DNA from: Delphinus delphis
Lineage: Eukaryota > Chordata > Mammalia > Artiodactyla > Delphinidae
Length of the DNA: 64,000 nucleotides
NCBI RefSeq assembly: GCF_949987515.2
Contig: NC_082692.2
Span: 46,468,418-46,532,417 of the forward strand
Direction: 5' to 3'
Shown here: piece after piece, positions 9,854 to 21,360 of the stretch
Numbering within the stretch: position 1 is the stretch's first letter
Layout of the letters: every line of letters starts with the position of its first letter
Notes under the pieces: generated by a model
Told to the model about the DNA's origin: nothing
The model's input: only the letters and a program-made list of their open reading frames with translations
Databases searched by the model: none
Program-made: the position numbers and the translations under genes

Positions 9854-12800
9854 TTAAATTCCATATATATGTGTTAGCATATGGTATTTGTCTCTCTCTT
9901 TCTGATTTACTTCACTCTGTATGACAGACTCTACGTCTATCCACCTCATTACACATAGCTCAATTTCGTTTCTTTTTATGGATCAGTAATATTCCATTGT
10001 ATATAAGTGCCACATCTTCTTTATCAATTCATCCGATGATGGACACTTAGGTTGTTTCCATATCTGGGCTATTGTAAATAGAGCTGCAATGAACATTTTG
10101 GTACATGACTCTTTTTGAATTATGGTTTTCTCAGGGTATATGCCCAGTAGTGGGATTGCTGGGTCATATGGTAGTTCTATTTGTAGATTTTTAAGGAACC
10201 TACATACTGTTCTCCCCAGTGGCTATACCAATTTACATTCCCACCAGCAGTGCAAGAGTTTTCCTTTTTCTCCACACCCTCTCCAGCATTTATTATCTCT
10301 AGATTTTTTGATGATGGCCATTCTGACCAGTGTGAGATGATATCTCATTGTAGTCTTGATTTGCATTTCTCTAATGATTAATGATGTTGAGCATTCTTTC
10401 ATGTGTTTGTTGGCAGTCTGTATATCTTCTTTGGAGAAATGTTTATTTAGGTCTTCTGCCCATTTTTGGGTTGGGTTGTTTGTTTTTTTTTATTAAGCTG
10501 CATGTGCTGCTTATAAATTTTGGGGATTACTCCTTTGTCAGTTACTTCATTTGCAAATATTTTCTCCCATTCTGCGGGTTGTATTTTGGTCTTGTTTATG
10601 GTTTCCTTTGCTGTGCAAAAGCTTTGAAGTTTCGTTAGGTCCCATTTGTTTATTTTTGTTTTTATTTCCATTTCTCTAGGAGGTGGGTCAAAAAGGATCT
10701 TGCTGTGATTTATGTCATAGAGTGTCCTGCCTATGTTTTCCTCTAAGAGTTTGATAGTTTCTGGCCTTACATTTAGGTCTTTAATACATTTTGATCTTAT
10801 TTTTGTGTATGGTGCTAGGGAGTGATCTAATCTCATACTTTTATATGTACCTGTCCAGTTTTCCCAGCACCACTTATTGAAGAGGCTGTCCTTTCTCCAC
10901 TGTACATTTCTGCCTCCTTTATCAAAGATAAGGTGACCATATATGCGTGGGTTTATCTCTGGGCTTTCTATCCTTATCCATTTACTTATCTTTCTTTTTT
11001 TGTGCCAGTACCATACTGTCTAGATTACTGTAGCTTGGTAGTATAGTCTGAAGTCAGGGAGCCTGATTCCTCCAGCTCCGTTTTTCATTCTCAAGATTGC
11101 TTTGGCTATTCGGGGTCTTTTGTGTTTCCATACAAATTGTGAAATATTTTGTTCTAGTTCTGTGAAAAATGCCAGTGGTAGTTTGACAGGGATTGCATTG
11201 AATCTGTAGATTGCTTTGGGTAGTAGAGTCAATTTCACAATGTTCAATCTTCCAATCCAAGAACATGGTATATCTCTCCATCTATTTGTATCATCTTTAA
11301 TTTCTTTCATCAGTGTCATAATTTTCTGCATACAGGTCTTTTGTCTCCTTAGATAGGATTATTCCTAGATATTTTATTCTTTTTGCTGCAATGGTAAATG
11401 GGAGTGTTTTCTTGATTTCACTTTCAGATTTTTCATCATTAGTATATAGGAATGCCAGAGATTTCTGTGCATTAATTTTGTATCCTGCCACTTTACCAAA
11501 TTCATTGATTAGCTCTAGTAGTTTTCTGGTAGCATCTTTAGGATTCTCTATGTATAGTATCATGTCATCTGCAAACAGTGACAACTTTACTTCTTCTTTT
11601 CCGATTTGGATTCCTTTTATTTCCTTTTCTTCTCTGATTGCTGTGGCTAAAACTTCCAAAACTATGTTGAATAAGAGTGGTGAGAGTGGGCAACCTTGTC
11701 TTGTTCCTGATCTTAGTGGAAATGCTTTCAGTTTTTCATCATTGAGAACGATGTTGGCTGTGAGTTTGTTATATATGGTCTTTATTATGTTGAGGAAAGT
11801 TCCCTCTATGCCTACTTTCTGCAGGGTTTTTATCATAAATGGGTGTTGAATTTTGTCAAAAGCTTTCTCTGCATCTATTGAGATGATCATATGGTTTTTC
11901 TCCTTCAATTTATTAATATGGTGTATCACATTGATTGATTTGCATATATTGAAGAATCCTTGCATTCCTGGAATAAATCCCACTTGGTCTTGGTGTATGA
12001 TCCGTTTAATGTGCTGTTGGATTCTGTTTGCTAGTATTTTGTTGAGGATTTTTGCATCTATGTTCATCAGTGATATTGGCCTGTCGTTTTCTTTCTTTGT
12101 GACATCTTTGTCTGGTTTTGGTATCAGGGTAATTGTGGCCTTGTAGAATGTGTTTGGGAGTGTTCTTCCCTCTGCTATATTTTGGAAGAATTTGAGAAGG
12201 ATAGGTGTTAGCTCTTCTCTAAATGTTTGATAGAATTCACCTGTGAAACCATCTGGTCCTGGGCTTTTTTTTGTTGGAAGATTTTTAATCACAGTCTCAA
12301 TTTCAGTGCTTGTGATTTGTCTGTTCATATTTTCTATTTCTTCCTGATTCAGTCTTGGCAGGTTGTGCATTTCTAAGAATTTGTCCATTTCCTCCAGGTT
12401 GTCCATTTCATTGACATAGAATTGCTTGTAGTAATCTCTCATGATCTTTTGTATTTCTGCTCTGTCAGTTTTTACTTCTCCTTTTTCATTTCTAATTCTA
12501 TTGATTTGAGTCTTCTCCTTTTCTTTCCAAATGAGTCTCACTATTGGTTTATCAATTTTGTTTATCTCTTCAAAGAACCAGCTTTTAGTTTTATTGATTT
12601 TTGCTATCATTTGCTTCATTTCTTTTTCATTTATTTCTGATCTGATTTTTATGATTTCTTTCCTTCTGCTAACTTTGGGGGGTTTTCTGTTCTTCTTTCT
12701 GTAATTGCCTTAGGTGCAAGGTTACGTTGTTTATCCGAGGTGTTTCCTGTTTATTAAGGTAGGACTGTATTGCTATAAACTTCCCTCTTAGGACTGCTTT

Positions 12801-13670
12801 TGCTGCATCCCATAGATTTTAGGTCGTTGTGTCTCCATTGTCATTTGTTTCTAGGTATTTTTTTTATTTCTTCTTTGATTTCTCCAGTGATCACTTCGTT
12901 ATTATGTAGAGTATTGTTTAGCCTCTATGTGTTTGTATATTTTACAGATATTTTCCTTTAATTGATATCTAGTCTCATAACATTGTTGTTGGAAAAGATA
13001 CTTGATACAATTTCAATTTTGTTAAATTTACCAAGGCTTAATTTGTGACCCAAGATATGATCTATCCTGGAGAATGTTCCATGAGCACTAGAGGAAAATG
13101 TGTACACTGCTGTTTTTGGATGGAATGTCCTATAAATATCAATTAAGTCCATCTTGTTTAATGTATCACTTAAAGCTTGTGTTTCCTTACTTACTTTCAC
13201 TTTGGATGATCTGTCCACTGGTGAAAGTAGGCTGTTAAAGTCCCCTGCTATGAATGGGTTACTGTCAATTTCCCCTTTTATGGTTGTTAGTATTTGCCTT
13301 ATGTATTGAGGTGCTCCAATGTTGGGTGCATAAATATTTACATTTGTTATATCTTCTTTTGGATCAATCCCTTGATCATTATGTAGTGTCCCTCTTTGTC
13401 TCTTCTAATAGTCTTTATTTTAAACTCTATTTTGTCTGATATGAGAATTGCTACTCCAGCTTTCTTTTGGTTTCCATTTGCATGAAATATCTTTTTCCAT
13501 CCCCTTACTTTCAGTCTGTATGTGTCTCTAGGTCTAAAGTTGGTCTCTTGTAGGCAGCAAATATATGGGTCTTGTTTTTGTATCCATTCACTGAGTGTGT
13601 GTCGTTTGGTGGGTGCATTTAGTCCATTTACATTTAAGGTAATTATCAATATGTAGGTTCCTATTCCCAT
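9854..13670 (-). pseudogene. L1 ORF2 pseudogene (element C), long RT segment open
   Basis: ORF2 starts at the ATG at 13670 (MGIGTYILIITLNVNG). The stop is at 9854, after HIYGI. This gives about 3,817 bp, close to the 1,275-codon size typical of L1, but not a multiple of three. The endonuclease motif CCLQETNF with the catalytic glutamate is near 13555, and SRIDHILGHKLSLGKF is in 12958-13218. The longest surviving frame is 11297-12619 (440 residues) and covers the reverse transcriptase: [32 protein letters not shown] and the active-site block [15 protein letters not shown]. The tail includes [16 protein letters not shown] (10447-10836). Frameshifts and stops before and after the RT block make it non-functional as it stands. 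Confidence 0.92.
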
Positions 13671-13692
13671 TTTCTTAATTGTTTTGGTTTTG

Positions 13693-14621
13693 TTATTGTA
13701 GGTCTTTTCCTTCTCTTGTGTTTCTTGCCTGGAGAAGTTCCTTTAGCAGTTGTTGTAGAGGTGGTTTGGTAGTGCTGAACTCTCTCAGCTTTTGCTTGTC
13801 TGTAAAGGTTTTAATTTCTCCATCAAATCTGAATGAGATCCTTGCCAGGTAGAGTAATCTTTGTTGAAGGTTTTTCTTCTTCATCACTTTAAATAGGTCC
13901 TGCCAGTCACTTCTGGCTTGCAGAGTTTCTGCTGAAAGTTCAGCTGGATTCCTTTGTGTGTTATTTGTTGTTTTTCCCTTGCTGCTTTTAATATGTTTTC
14001 TTTGTATTTAATTTTTGACAGTTTGATTAATATGTGTCCTGACATATTTCTCCTTGGATTTGTCCTGTATGGGACTCTTTGTTCTTCCTGGACTTGACTA
14101 ACTATTTCCTTTCCCATATTAGGGAAGTTTTCAACTATAATATCTTCAAATGTTTTCTCAGTCCCTTTCTTTTTCTCTTCCTCTTCTGGAACCCCTATAA
14201 TTCAAATGTTGGTGCGTTTAATGTTGTCCCAGAGGTCTCTGAGACTGTCCTCAGTTCTTTTCATACTTTTTTCTTTTTTCTGCTCTGCAGTAGTTATTTC
14301 CACTATTTTATCTTCTAGGTCACTTATCCGTTCTTCTGCCTCAGTTATTCTGCTATTGATCCCATCTAGAATATTTTTAATTTCATTTATTGTGTTGTTC
14401 ATTGTTGTTTGTTTCATCTTTAGTTCTTCTAGGTCCTTGTTAAGTGTTTCTTGCATTTTGTGTATTCTATTTCCAAGATTTTGGATCATCTTTACTACCA
14501 TTATTCTGAATTCTCTTTCAGGTAGACTGCCTATTTCCTCTTCATTTGTTAGGTCTGGTGGGTTTTTATCTTGCTCCTTTATCTGCTGTGTGTTTTTCTG
14601 TCTTCTCATTTTGCTTATCAT
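13693..14621 (-). pseudogene. L1 ORF1 pseudogene (element C)
   Basis: The ATG at 14621 (or the in-frame MRRQ at 14609) opens 139 residues with a heptad-rich coiled coil (EEIKN/NSRITEAEERISDLEDK type). A TGA at 14202-14204 stops it after KRTNI. The residue expected there is arginine, as in element H (NIRIIGVP), so the stop fits a CGA to TGA CpG change. Past it the RRM and C-terminal domain remain recognisable: 13884-14117 (EEQRVPYRTNPRRN, HILIKLSKIK) and 13693-13887 (ISFRFDGEIKTFTDKQKL, ending GKDLQ). ORF2 begins 22 bp downstream. Confidence 0.9.
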
Positions 14622-15114
14622 ACTGTGTTTGGGGTCTCCTTTTTGCAGGCTGCAGGTTCATAGTTCCCATTGTTTTTGGTGTCTGTCCCCAGTGGCTAAG
14701 GTTGGTTCAGTGGGTTGTGTAGGCTTCCTGGTGGAGGAGACTAGTGCCTGTGTTCTGGTGGATGAGGCTGGATCTTGTCTTTCTGGTGGGCAGGTCCACG
14801 TTTGGTGGTGTGTTTTGGGGTGTCTGTGGACTTATTATGATATTAGGCAGCCTCTCTGCTAATGGGTGGGGTTGTGTTCCTGTCTTGCTAGTTGTTTGGC
14901 ATAGGATGTCCAGCACTGTAGCTTGCTGGTCGTTGAGTGAAGCTGGGTGCTGGTGTTGAGATGGAGATCTCTGGGAGATTTTTGCCATTTGATATTATGT
15001 GGAGCTGGGAGGTCTCTTGTGGACCAGTGTCCTGAAGTTGGCTCTCCCACCTCAGAGGCACAGCACTGACTCCTGGCTGCAGCACCAAGAGACTTTCATC
15101 CACACGGCTCAGAA

Positions 15115-15240
15115 TAAAAGGGAGAAAAAGTAGAAAGAAAGAATTAGTAGAAGTAGAAAGAAAGAAAGAAAGAACGAGGGAGGGAGGGAGGGAGGAAGCA
15201 AGGAAAGAGGGAAGGAAGAAAAAAAGAAAGAAGATAAATT
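15115..15240. repeat. Polypurine simple repeat in element C 5' UTR
   Basis: The tract contains agaaagaaagaaag, gggagggagggaggg and aaaaagaaagaag stretches, with purines almost throughout on the + strand. The equivalent place in element I (about 61098-61160) is also a GA-rich tract, so it is an expandable part of this L1 5' UTR. Confidence 0.85.
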
Positions 15241-16654
15241 AAAATAAAATAAAGATAAAATATAATAAAGTTATTACAATAAAAATATAATTATTAAGAG
15301 AAAACAAACAGTGGACAGATAGAACCCTCGGACAAATGGTGGAAGCAAAGCTATACAGACAAAATCTCACACAGAAGCATATACATACACACTCACAAAA
15401 AAAGGAAAAGGGGAAAAAATAATAAATCTTGCTCTCAACGTCCACCTCCGTAATTTGGGATGATTCTTTGTCCATTCATGTATTCCACAGATGCAGGGTA
15501 CGATACGTTGATTGTGGAGATTTAATCCGCTGCTTCCGGGAGGGATTGCTGGGAGGCTGCTGGGAGAGATTTCCCTTTCGTTTTTTTGTTCTCACATCTC
15601 CCGGGGTTCAGCTTTGGATTTGGCCCCGCCTCTGTGTTTATGTCGCCTGAGGGCATCTGTTCTTCACTCAGACAGGACAGGGTTAAAGCAGCCACTGATT
15701 CGGGGGCTCTGGTTCACTCAGGCCGTGGAGAGGGAGGGGCACGGAGTGCGGGGTGAGCCTGCGGCAACAGAGGCCAGCATGACGTTGCACCAGCCTGAGG
15801 CATGCCATGCATTCTCCATGCATGCATCCAGAGGAGATGGCCCTGGATCCCGAGGCCCTGGCAGTGGTGGGCTGCACAGTCTCCCCGGAAGGGAGGTGTG
15901 GATAGTGACCTGTGCTCGCACACAGGCTTCTTGGCGGTGGCAGCAGCAGCCTTAGCGTCTCATGCCCATCTCTGGGGTCTGCACTCTTAGCCACGGCTTG
16001 CGCCCGTCTCTGGAGCTCTTTTAAGCAGCGTTCTTAATCCCTTCTCCTCGCGCACCAGGAAACAGAGGGAAGAAAAAGTCTCTTGCCTCTTCGGCAGGTC
16101 CAGACATTACCCCGGACTCCCTCCCGGCCAGCTGTGGTGCACTAACCTCCTGCAGGCTGTGTTCACGCTGCCAACCCCAGTCCTCTCCCTGCACTCTGAC
16201 CGAAGCCCGAGCCTCAGCTCCCAGACCCGCCTGCCCCGGCAGGGAGAGCAGACAAGCCTCTCAGGCTGGTGAGTGCCGGTTGGCACCGATCCTCTGTGCA
16301 GGAATCTCTCCGCTTTGCCCCCCATACCCCTGTTGCTGTGTTCTCCTCCATGGCTCCAAAGCTTTGCCCTTCTGCCACCCGCTGTCTCTGACTGCGAAGG
16401 GGCTTCCTAGTGTGTGGAAAACTTTCCTCCTTCACAGCTCCCTCCCACTGGTGCAGGTCCCGTCCCTATCCTTTTGTCTCTGTTTATTCTTTTTTCTTTT
16501 GCCCTACCCAGGTACGTGGGGGGTTTCTTGCCTTTTGGGAGGTCTGAGGTCTTCTGCCAGTATTCAGTAGGTGTTCTGTAGGAGTTGTTTCACGTGTAGA
16601 TGTATTTCTGGTGTATCTGTCGGGAGGAAGGTGATCTCCGCATCTTACTCTTCT

Positions 16655-16663
16655 GCCATCTTG
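16655..16663 (-). promoter_or_regulatory. YY1-like core at the start of element C
   Basis: On the element strand it reads CAAGATGGC, within the first 25 bp of the 5' UTR, the same position as the YY1 site of human L1. Element I keeps it at 61553-61561. In element D the corresponding stretch (about 30346-30354) reads cctacttga and the core is lost. Confidence 0.55.
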
Positions 16664-16675
16664 CCGGAAGCCCCC

Positions 16676-16689
16676 CTTTCATCACTTTA
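16676..16689. repeat. Target-site duplication, right copy, of element C
   Basis: ctttcatcacttta is identical to 9467-9480. Element B resumes directly after it with aatatgtcctgcc. Confidence 0.9.
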
Positions 16690-17405
16690 AATATGTCCTG
16701 CCACTCCCTTCTGGATTACAGAGTTGCTGCTGAAAGGTCAGCTGTTAACCTTATGGGTATTCCCTTGTAGGTTATTTATTGCCTTTCCCTTGTTGTTTTG
16801 ATTATGTTTTCTTTGTATTTAATTTTTGATAGTTTGATTAATATGTGTCTTGTTATGTTTCTCCTTGGATTTATCCTGTCTGGGACTCTCTGCACTTCCT
16901 GGACTTGATTGACTATTTCCTTTCCCATAATAGGGAAGTTTTCAACTATAATCTCTTCAAATATTTTCTCAGACCATTTCCTTTTCCTGGGACCCCTATA
17001 ATTCGAATGTTGGTGCGTTTAATGTTGTCCCAGAGGTCTCTGAGACTGTCCTCAATTCTTTTCATTCTTTTTCATTTATTCTGCCCTGCAGTAGTTATTT
17101 CCACTATTTTGTCTTCCAGGTCACTTATACCTTCCTCTGCCTCAGTTATTCTGCTATTGATTACTTATAGAGAATTTTTAATTTCATTTATTGTGTTGTT
17201 CATCATCGTTTGCTCTTTATTTCTTTTAGTTCCTTGTTAAAGGTTTCTTGTATTTTCTCCATTCTATTTCTGAGATTTTAGATTATCTTTACTATCATTA
17301 CTCTGAATTCTTTGTCAGGTAGTCTTCCTATTTCCTCTTCATTTATTTGGTCTGGTGGGTTTTACCCTGCTCCTTCATCTGCTGTGTGTTTTTCTGTCTT
17401 CTCAT
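16690..17405 (-). pseudogene. L1 ORF1 N-terminal remnant (element B, part 1)
   Basis: The ATG is at 17405 (frame MRRQKNTQQMKEQ). The coiled-coil and RRM parts are recognisable in the reverse complement of 16690-17340. Several stops and frameshifts break it. It joins the segment at 9260-9480 once element C is removed. Confidence 0.75.
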
Positions 17406-17936
17406 TTTGCTTAACTAACTGTGTTTGGGATCTCCTTTCTTCAGACTGCACATTCATAATTCCCATTGTTTTTGGTGTCTGCCCCCAGTGGGTATGGTTG
17501 TTTCAGTGGTTGTGTATGATTCCTGCTCCAGGGGACTTGTACCTGTGTTCTGGTGGATGAGGCTGCATCTTGTCTTTGTGGTGGGCAGGACCATGTCCAG
17601 TGGTGTGTTCTGGGCTGTCTGTGAAATTATGATTTTAGTCAGCCATCCTGCTAATGGGTGGGGTTGTGTTCCTGTCTTGCTAGTTGTTTGGCATAGGGTG
17701 TCCAGCACTGTAGCTTGCTGGCCAATGAGTGAGCCTGGTCTTAGCTTTGAGAATGGGATCTCTTAGAGAGTTTTTGCCATTTAATATTATGTGGTGCTGG
17801 GAGGTCTCTTGTGGACCAATGTCCTCAACTCGGCTCTACCACCTCAAAGGCGCAGGCCTGACACCCGGATGGTGAACCAAGACTCTGCCTGCCACCTGGC
17901 AGGTCTTCCCAAAGCCAGGCCGCCTGCAGCAGCCTG

Positions 17937-18375
17937 ACCAATGGAATATTCAAATTGGAAATGTTGCCTTAGCACTGGGTGCTAGAGGAGGTCTCCTTCA
18001 GAAATATCCATATCAGAAACACAAAAGCATGGACAGTTCCCTTATATGTTCTAAAGACTTCCAACAAGGGCAAAAATTCAATTCAATGGAGGGAAGGAAA
18101 GTCTTTTCAACTAATAGCAGAGAAATAATTAGCTATTCATATGGAGAATCTTGATCTTTACCTCTAATGTGTGGTTTTTATTAATTTGAAGTGACTCCTC
18201 CACTGTCTCTTTCCCTTTCTGTCAACTGAAGCAGAAGAGTCTGAGCCTTTAGAACTGAGTAGTACTCCTCAACATTGTCGAGGTTTTCAAAAATGAGGAA
18301 AGCGTGAGAAATTGTCACAGTCAAGAGGAGCTTATGGAGACATGAAGACTAAATGTAATACTCTATCCTTGGCTT
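17937..18375. other. 439-bp block bounded by 14-bp direct repeats inside element B 5' region
   Basis: cctgcagcagcctg occurs at 17923-17936 and again at 18376-18389. The block between has a sharply lower GC content than its flanks. It lacks an A-tail, tRNA-like boxes or terminal inverted repeats. Part of it (around 18240-18355, gtcacagtcaagaggagctt) reads like a widely dispersed old mammalian repeat whose family I cannot name with confidence. It could be a retained fragment moved with B or a later insertion. Confidence 0.5.
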
Positions 18376-18458
18376 CCTGCAGCAGCCTGGGCCCACATCC
18401 CTTTCAAGCTTTGGCTCCTGGGCCCAAGATTTCCAGATACCCAGAAGGGGGAGGGGGT

Positions 18459-18475
18459 CAGAAATGCATAGAATC
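18459..18475. repeat. Target-site duplication, right copy, of element B
   Basis: cagaaatgcatagaatc is the partner of 5094-5110. Element A ORF2 resumes immediately with ttaagaaactattgtgaat. Confidence 0.75.
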
Positions 18476-20994
18476 TTAAGAAACTATTGTGAATATTTAT
18501 ATGCCAAAAAAATTGGATAACCTAGAAGAAATAGATAAATTTCTGGAAACATACAACCTACCAAGACTGAATCAAGAAGAAAAGGAAAGGTACAATAAGC
18601 ACATAATAAGAAGGGGATTGAATCAGTAATCAAAAACCTCTCAACACAGAAAAGCCTAGGTCCAGATAACTTAACTGGTGAATTCTACCAAGTGTTTAAA
18701 GAAGGATTAACACCAATCCCTCTCAAACCCTTCCAAAATTGAAGAGGAAGGAGCACTTCCAAACTAATTTTGTGAGGCTAGATTATCCTGATACCAAATC
18801 CAGATAAGGACACTACAATAAAAAATATTGACCAATGTCCCTGATGAATATAGATATAAACATTCTTAGAAATATTAGCAGACCTAATTCAACAACACAT
18901 TAAAAGGGTTATACATCATGGCTAAGGGAGACATCCCTGGATGCAAGGATGGTTCAAAATATGCAAATCAATCAATATGATATACCACATTAATAATAAA
19001 GGACAAAAACCATATGATCATCTCCACAGATACAGAAAAAATACATTTGGAAAAATAAAATATTCTTTCATGATTAAGACCCTCAACAAATTGGGTATTG
19101 AAAGAATATACCTCAACATAATAAAGGCCATATATGACAAACCTACAGCTAACATTATATTCAATGGTGAAAAATTCAAAGCTTTTTCTCTAGGATCAGG
19201 AATAAGTTCAGGATGCCCACTCTTATTCAACATAGTACTGGAAGTCCTAGCTAGAGCAGTTAGGGGAAAAAAGAAATAAAGGAATCCAAATTGAAAAGCA
19301 AGAAGTAAAATTGTCATTATTTGCAATGATATGATCTTATATATGGAAAATCCTAAAGACTCAACCAGAACACTTGGAACTAATCAATGAATTCAGTAAA
19401 GTTGCTGGATATAAAAATCAACATACAGAAATCAGTGGTGGTTTTATACACTAACAAAGGAACAGCAAAAATTAAATAAATAAATTGTATCTCATCGATC
19501 ATTCACAACAGCATCAAAAGCAATAAAATACTTAGGATCGAATTTAACCAATGAATAAAAGATCTATACAATAAAATCTACAAGACCTTGATGTAAGAAA
19601 TTGAAAAGATGCAAACAAATGGAAAAATATACCGTGTTCATGGATCAGAAGAATTATTATTGTAAAGTGTCCATTCTACTCAAAACATCTACTTATTTGA
19701 TACAATCCCTATCAAAATTCCAATAGCATTTTTCACATATATAGAAAACACAATCATAATTTTGTATAGAAATACAAAAGATCCCAAATAAGCCAAAGCA
19801 ATTCTGAGAAAAAGCAAGGCCAGAGGCATCATACTTCCTGATTTCAAACTAGTATACTACAAATCTATAGTAATAAAAACAATATGGTACGGGATAAAAG
19901 TAGACCTTTAGGCCAATGGAACAGAATAAAGAACCCAGAATTAAACCTCCACTTGTATGTTCAACAAATGAAAAGCCAAGAAAACACTCAGTGGGGAAAG
20001 GAGAGTCTCATCAACAAATGGTGTTGGGAAAACTGGATAACCACACACAAAAAAATGAAACTGGACCCCCATCTTACACCACTCACAAAAAATAACTCAA
20101 AATGGATTAAAGACTTGAACATAAGACCTGATACCATGAAACTCCTAGAAGAAAACAGTGAAGAAAATCCTTGATATTGGACTGGCAATTATTTTTCAGA
20201 TATGACACCAGAAACCTCAGGCAACAAAAGCAAAACTCAACAAGTGAGACTTCATCAAAATTAAAAACTTCTTCATAGCAAAAGGCACTATGAAGAAGCA
20301 GCAGTCTAAAGAAATGAAACAGTAACCTACAGAATGGGAGAAAATATTTGCAAAACATGTATTGGATAAGGGGTTAATATAGAAAGTATATAAAGATCTC
20401 ATACCATTCAATAACAATAAAATAAGCAATCTGGTTTAAAAAAAAATGGGCAGAGGAACAAAATAGGCATTTTTCCAAAGAAGACATCCAAATGGCCAAT
20501 ATGTAACACAGTGAGGTATTATCTCACACCTATTAGAATGGCAGTCATCAAGAAGACAAGAGTTAACAAGTGTTGGCAAGGATGTGGAGAAAAGGGAACA
20601 CTTGGGCAGCATTGTTGGTGGGAATGTAAATTGGTTCAGCCACTATGAACAGTATAGAGATTACTCAAAAAAATTAAAAATAAAACTACCATATGATCCT
20701 GTAGTTCCACTTCTGGCTATATATCCAAAGGAAATGAAAACAGAAGTTTGAAGAGCTATATACACTCCCTTGTTTATTGCAGCATTATTTACAATAAAGA
20801 CATGAAAATAACCTAAGTGTCCATCAATGAATGAATGGATTAGAAAGTTGTGGTATATTTACACAATGGAATATTATTCAGCCACAAGAAAAAAGGAAAT
20901 CCTGACAATTGTAACAACGTGGATAGACCTTGAGGACTTCATGCTAAGTGAGATGTCAGACAGAGAAAGACATATCCTGTATGATATCACTTAA
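18476..20994 (+). pseudogene. L1 ORF2 remnant, RT and C-terminal part (element A, second half)
   Basis: One frame (18941-19279) keeps FKAFSLGSGISSGCPLLFNI, the RT block around the GCPLS motif. The expected active-site FADD is damaged near 19315-19330 (ttatttgcaatgatatgatc). Downstream, 19884-20174 keeps [19 protein letters not shown] and IKDLNIRPDTMKLLEEN. The probable natural stop is TAA at 20992, after the YDIT block. Many frame breaks confirm a dead copy, more decayed than B, C or D. Confidence 0.85.
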
Positions 20995-21360
20995 TATGTA
21001 TAATCAAGAGAGCCAAACTCATAAGAACAAAGAGCTGAATGGTGGTTACCAGAGGCTGGTCGTGGGGGATTGAGGTTGGGTTGTTTAAGGGGACAAACTG
21101 AGTAGTAGATAAGTAAGTCCTGGGGAGCCAATGCAGAGCATAATAATCATAGTCAACAGTACAGTGTTATAAACTTCAAAGTTGCTAAGAGACTAGACAT
21201 TAATTGTTCCCACTACAAAAAAATGATAATTATTTGATGATATGGGGGTGCCAACTAATGCGAAGGAGATAATCATACTGCAATATATAAATGTATCAAA
21301 TCAACATGTTGCACACCCTAAACTTACACAATGCTATATTTCAATTTTACAAAATGAACA
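18476..21360 (+). mobile_element. Element A, 3' segment: RT domain to 3' UTR
   Basis: This is the remainder of element A. Reverse transcriptase to C-terminal region of ORF2 runs 18476-20994. The 3' UTR to about 21360 contains the old-L1 tail sentence (gaatggtggttaccagaggc; gttgcacaccctaaacttac). No clean A-tail remains, so the end is approximate. Confidence 0.85.

Larger units (their letters stand above)
9481..16675 (-). mobile_element. Element C: near-complete full-length L1
   Basis: This is a 7.2-kb L1 on the minus strand. From its 5' end at 16675 it has a 5' UTR (16675-about 14622), ORF1 (14621-13693), ORF2 (13670-9854), and a 3' UTR ending in an A-tail (seen as T-run 9481-9488). The 5' end begins with the reverse complement of gccatcttgccggaag, the start expected of a cetartiodactyl full-length L1. 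A perfect 14-bp TSD flanks it. ORF1 has at least one nonsense change. ORF2 keeps a 440-residue open segment but is interrupted elsewhere. It is inserted inside element B, which is inserted inside element A. Confidence 0.93.
14622..16675 (-). promoter_or_regulatory. L1 5' UTR of element C (internal promoter region)
   Basis: This 2-kb 5' UTR sits upstream of ORF1. The outer part (about 15500-16670) is GC-rich and keeps many CpGs. The inner part contains a purine-rich simple repeat (15115-15240, GAAA and GGGA units). At the extreme 5' end gccatcttg (16655-16663) is, on the L1 strand, CAAGATGGC, the YY1 core found at the start of human L1. By analogy this region would hold the L1 internal promoter; activity is not shown by sequence alone. 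Confidence 0.75.
16690..18458 (-). mobile_element. Element B, 5' part: ORF1 start and 5' UTR
   Basis: This continues element B beyond element C. ORF1 N-terminal part is 16690-17405. The 5' UTR follows from 17406 and is alignable to that of C up to about 17880. Beyond that it differs from C, but the TSD of B (5094-5110 with 18459-18475) puts the outer end at 18458. A 439-bp block (17937-18375) flanked by identical 14-bp repeats interrupts this outer part. Whether the last 500 bp is a different 5' UTR type, a 5' transduction or an earlier insertion is not resolved. Confidence 0.7.

Noticed and set aside
11297..12619. 440-residue frame as an intact gene
   Set aside because: It is the reverse transcriptase part of L1 ORF2 in element C; the rest of ORF2 is out of frame or stopped.
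15115..15240. Purine-rich repeat as a CRISPR-like or regulatory array
   Set aside because: It is a simple GAAA/GGGA microsatellite in an L1 5' UTR with no spacer structure.
15512..15955. 147-residue GC-rich frame in the 5' UTR of element C
   Set aside because: It overlaps several other open frames on both strands of a GC-rich L1 5' UTR; no start context, motif or matching frame in D.
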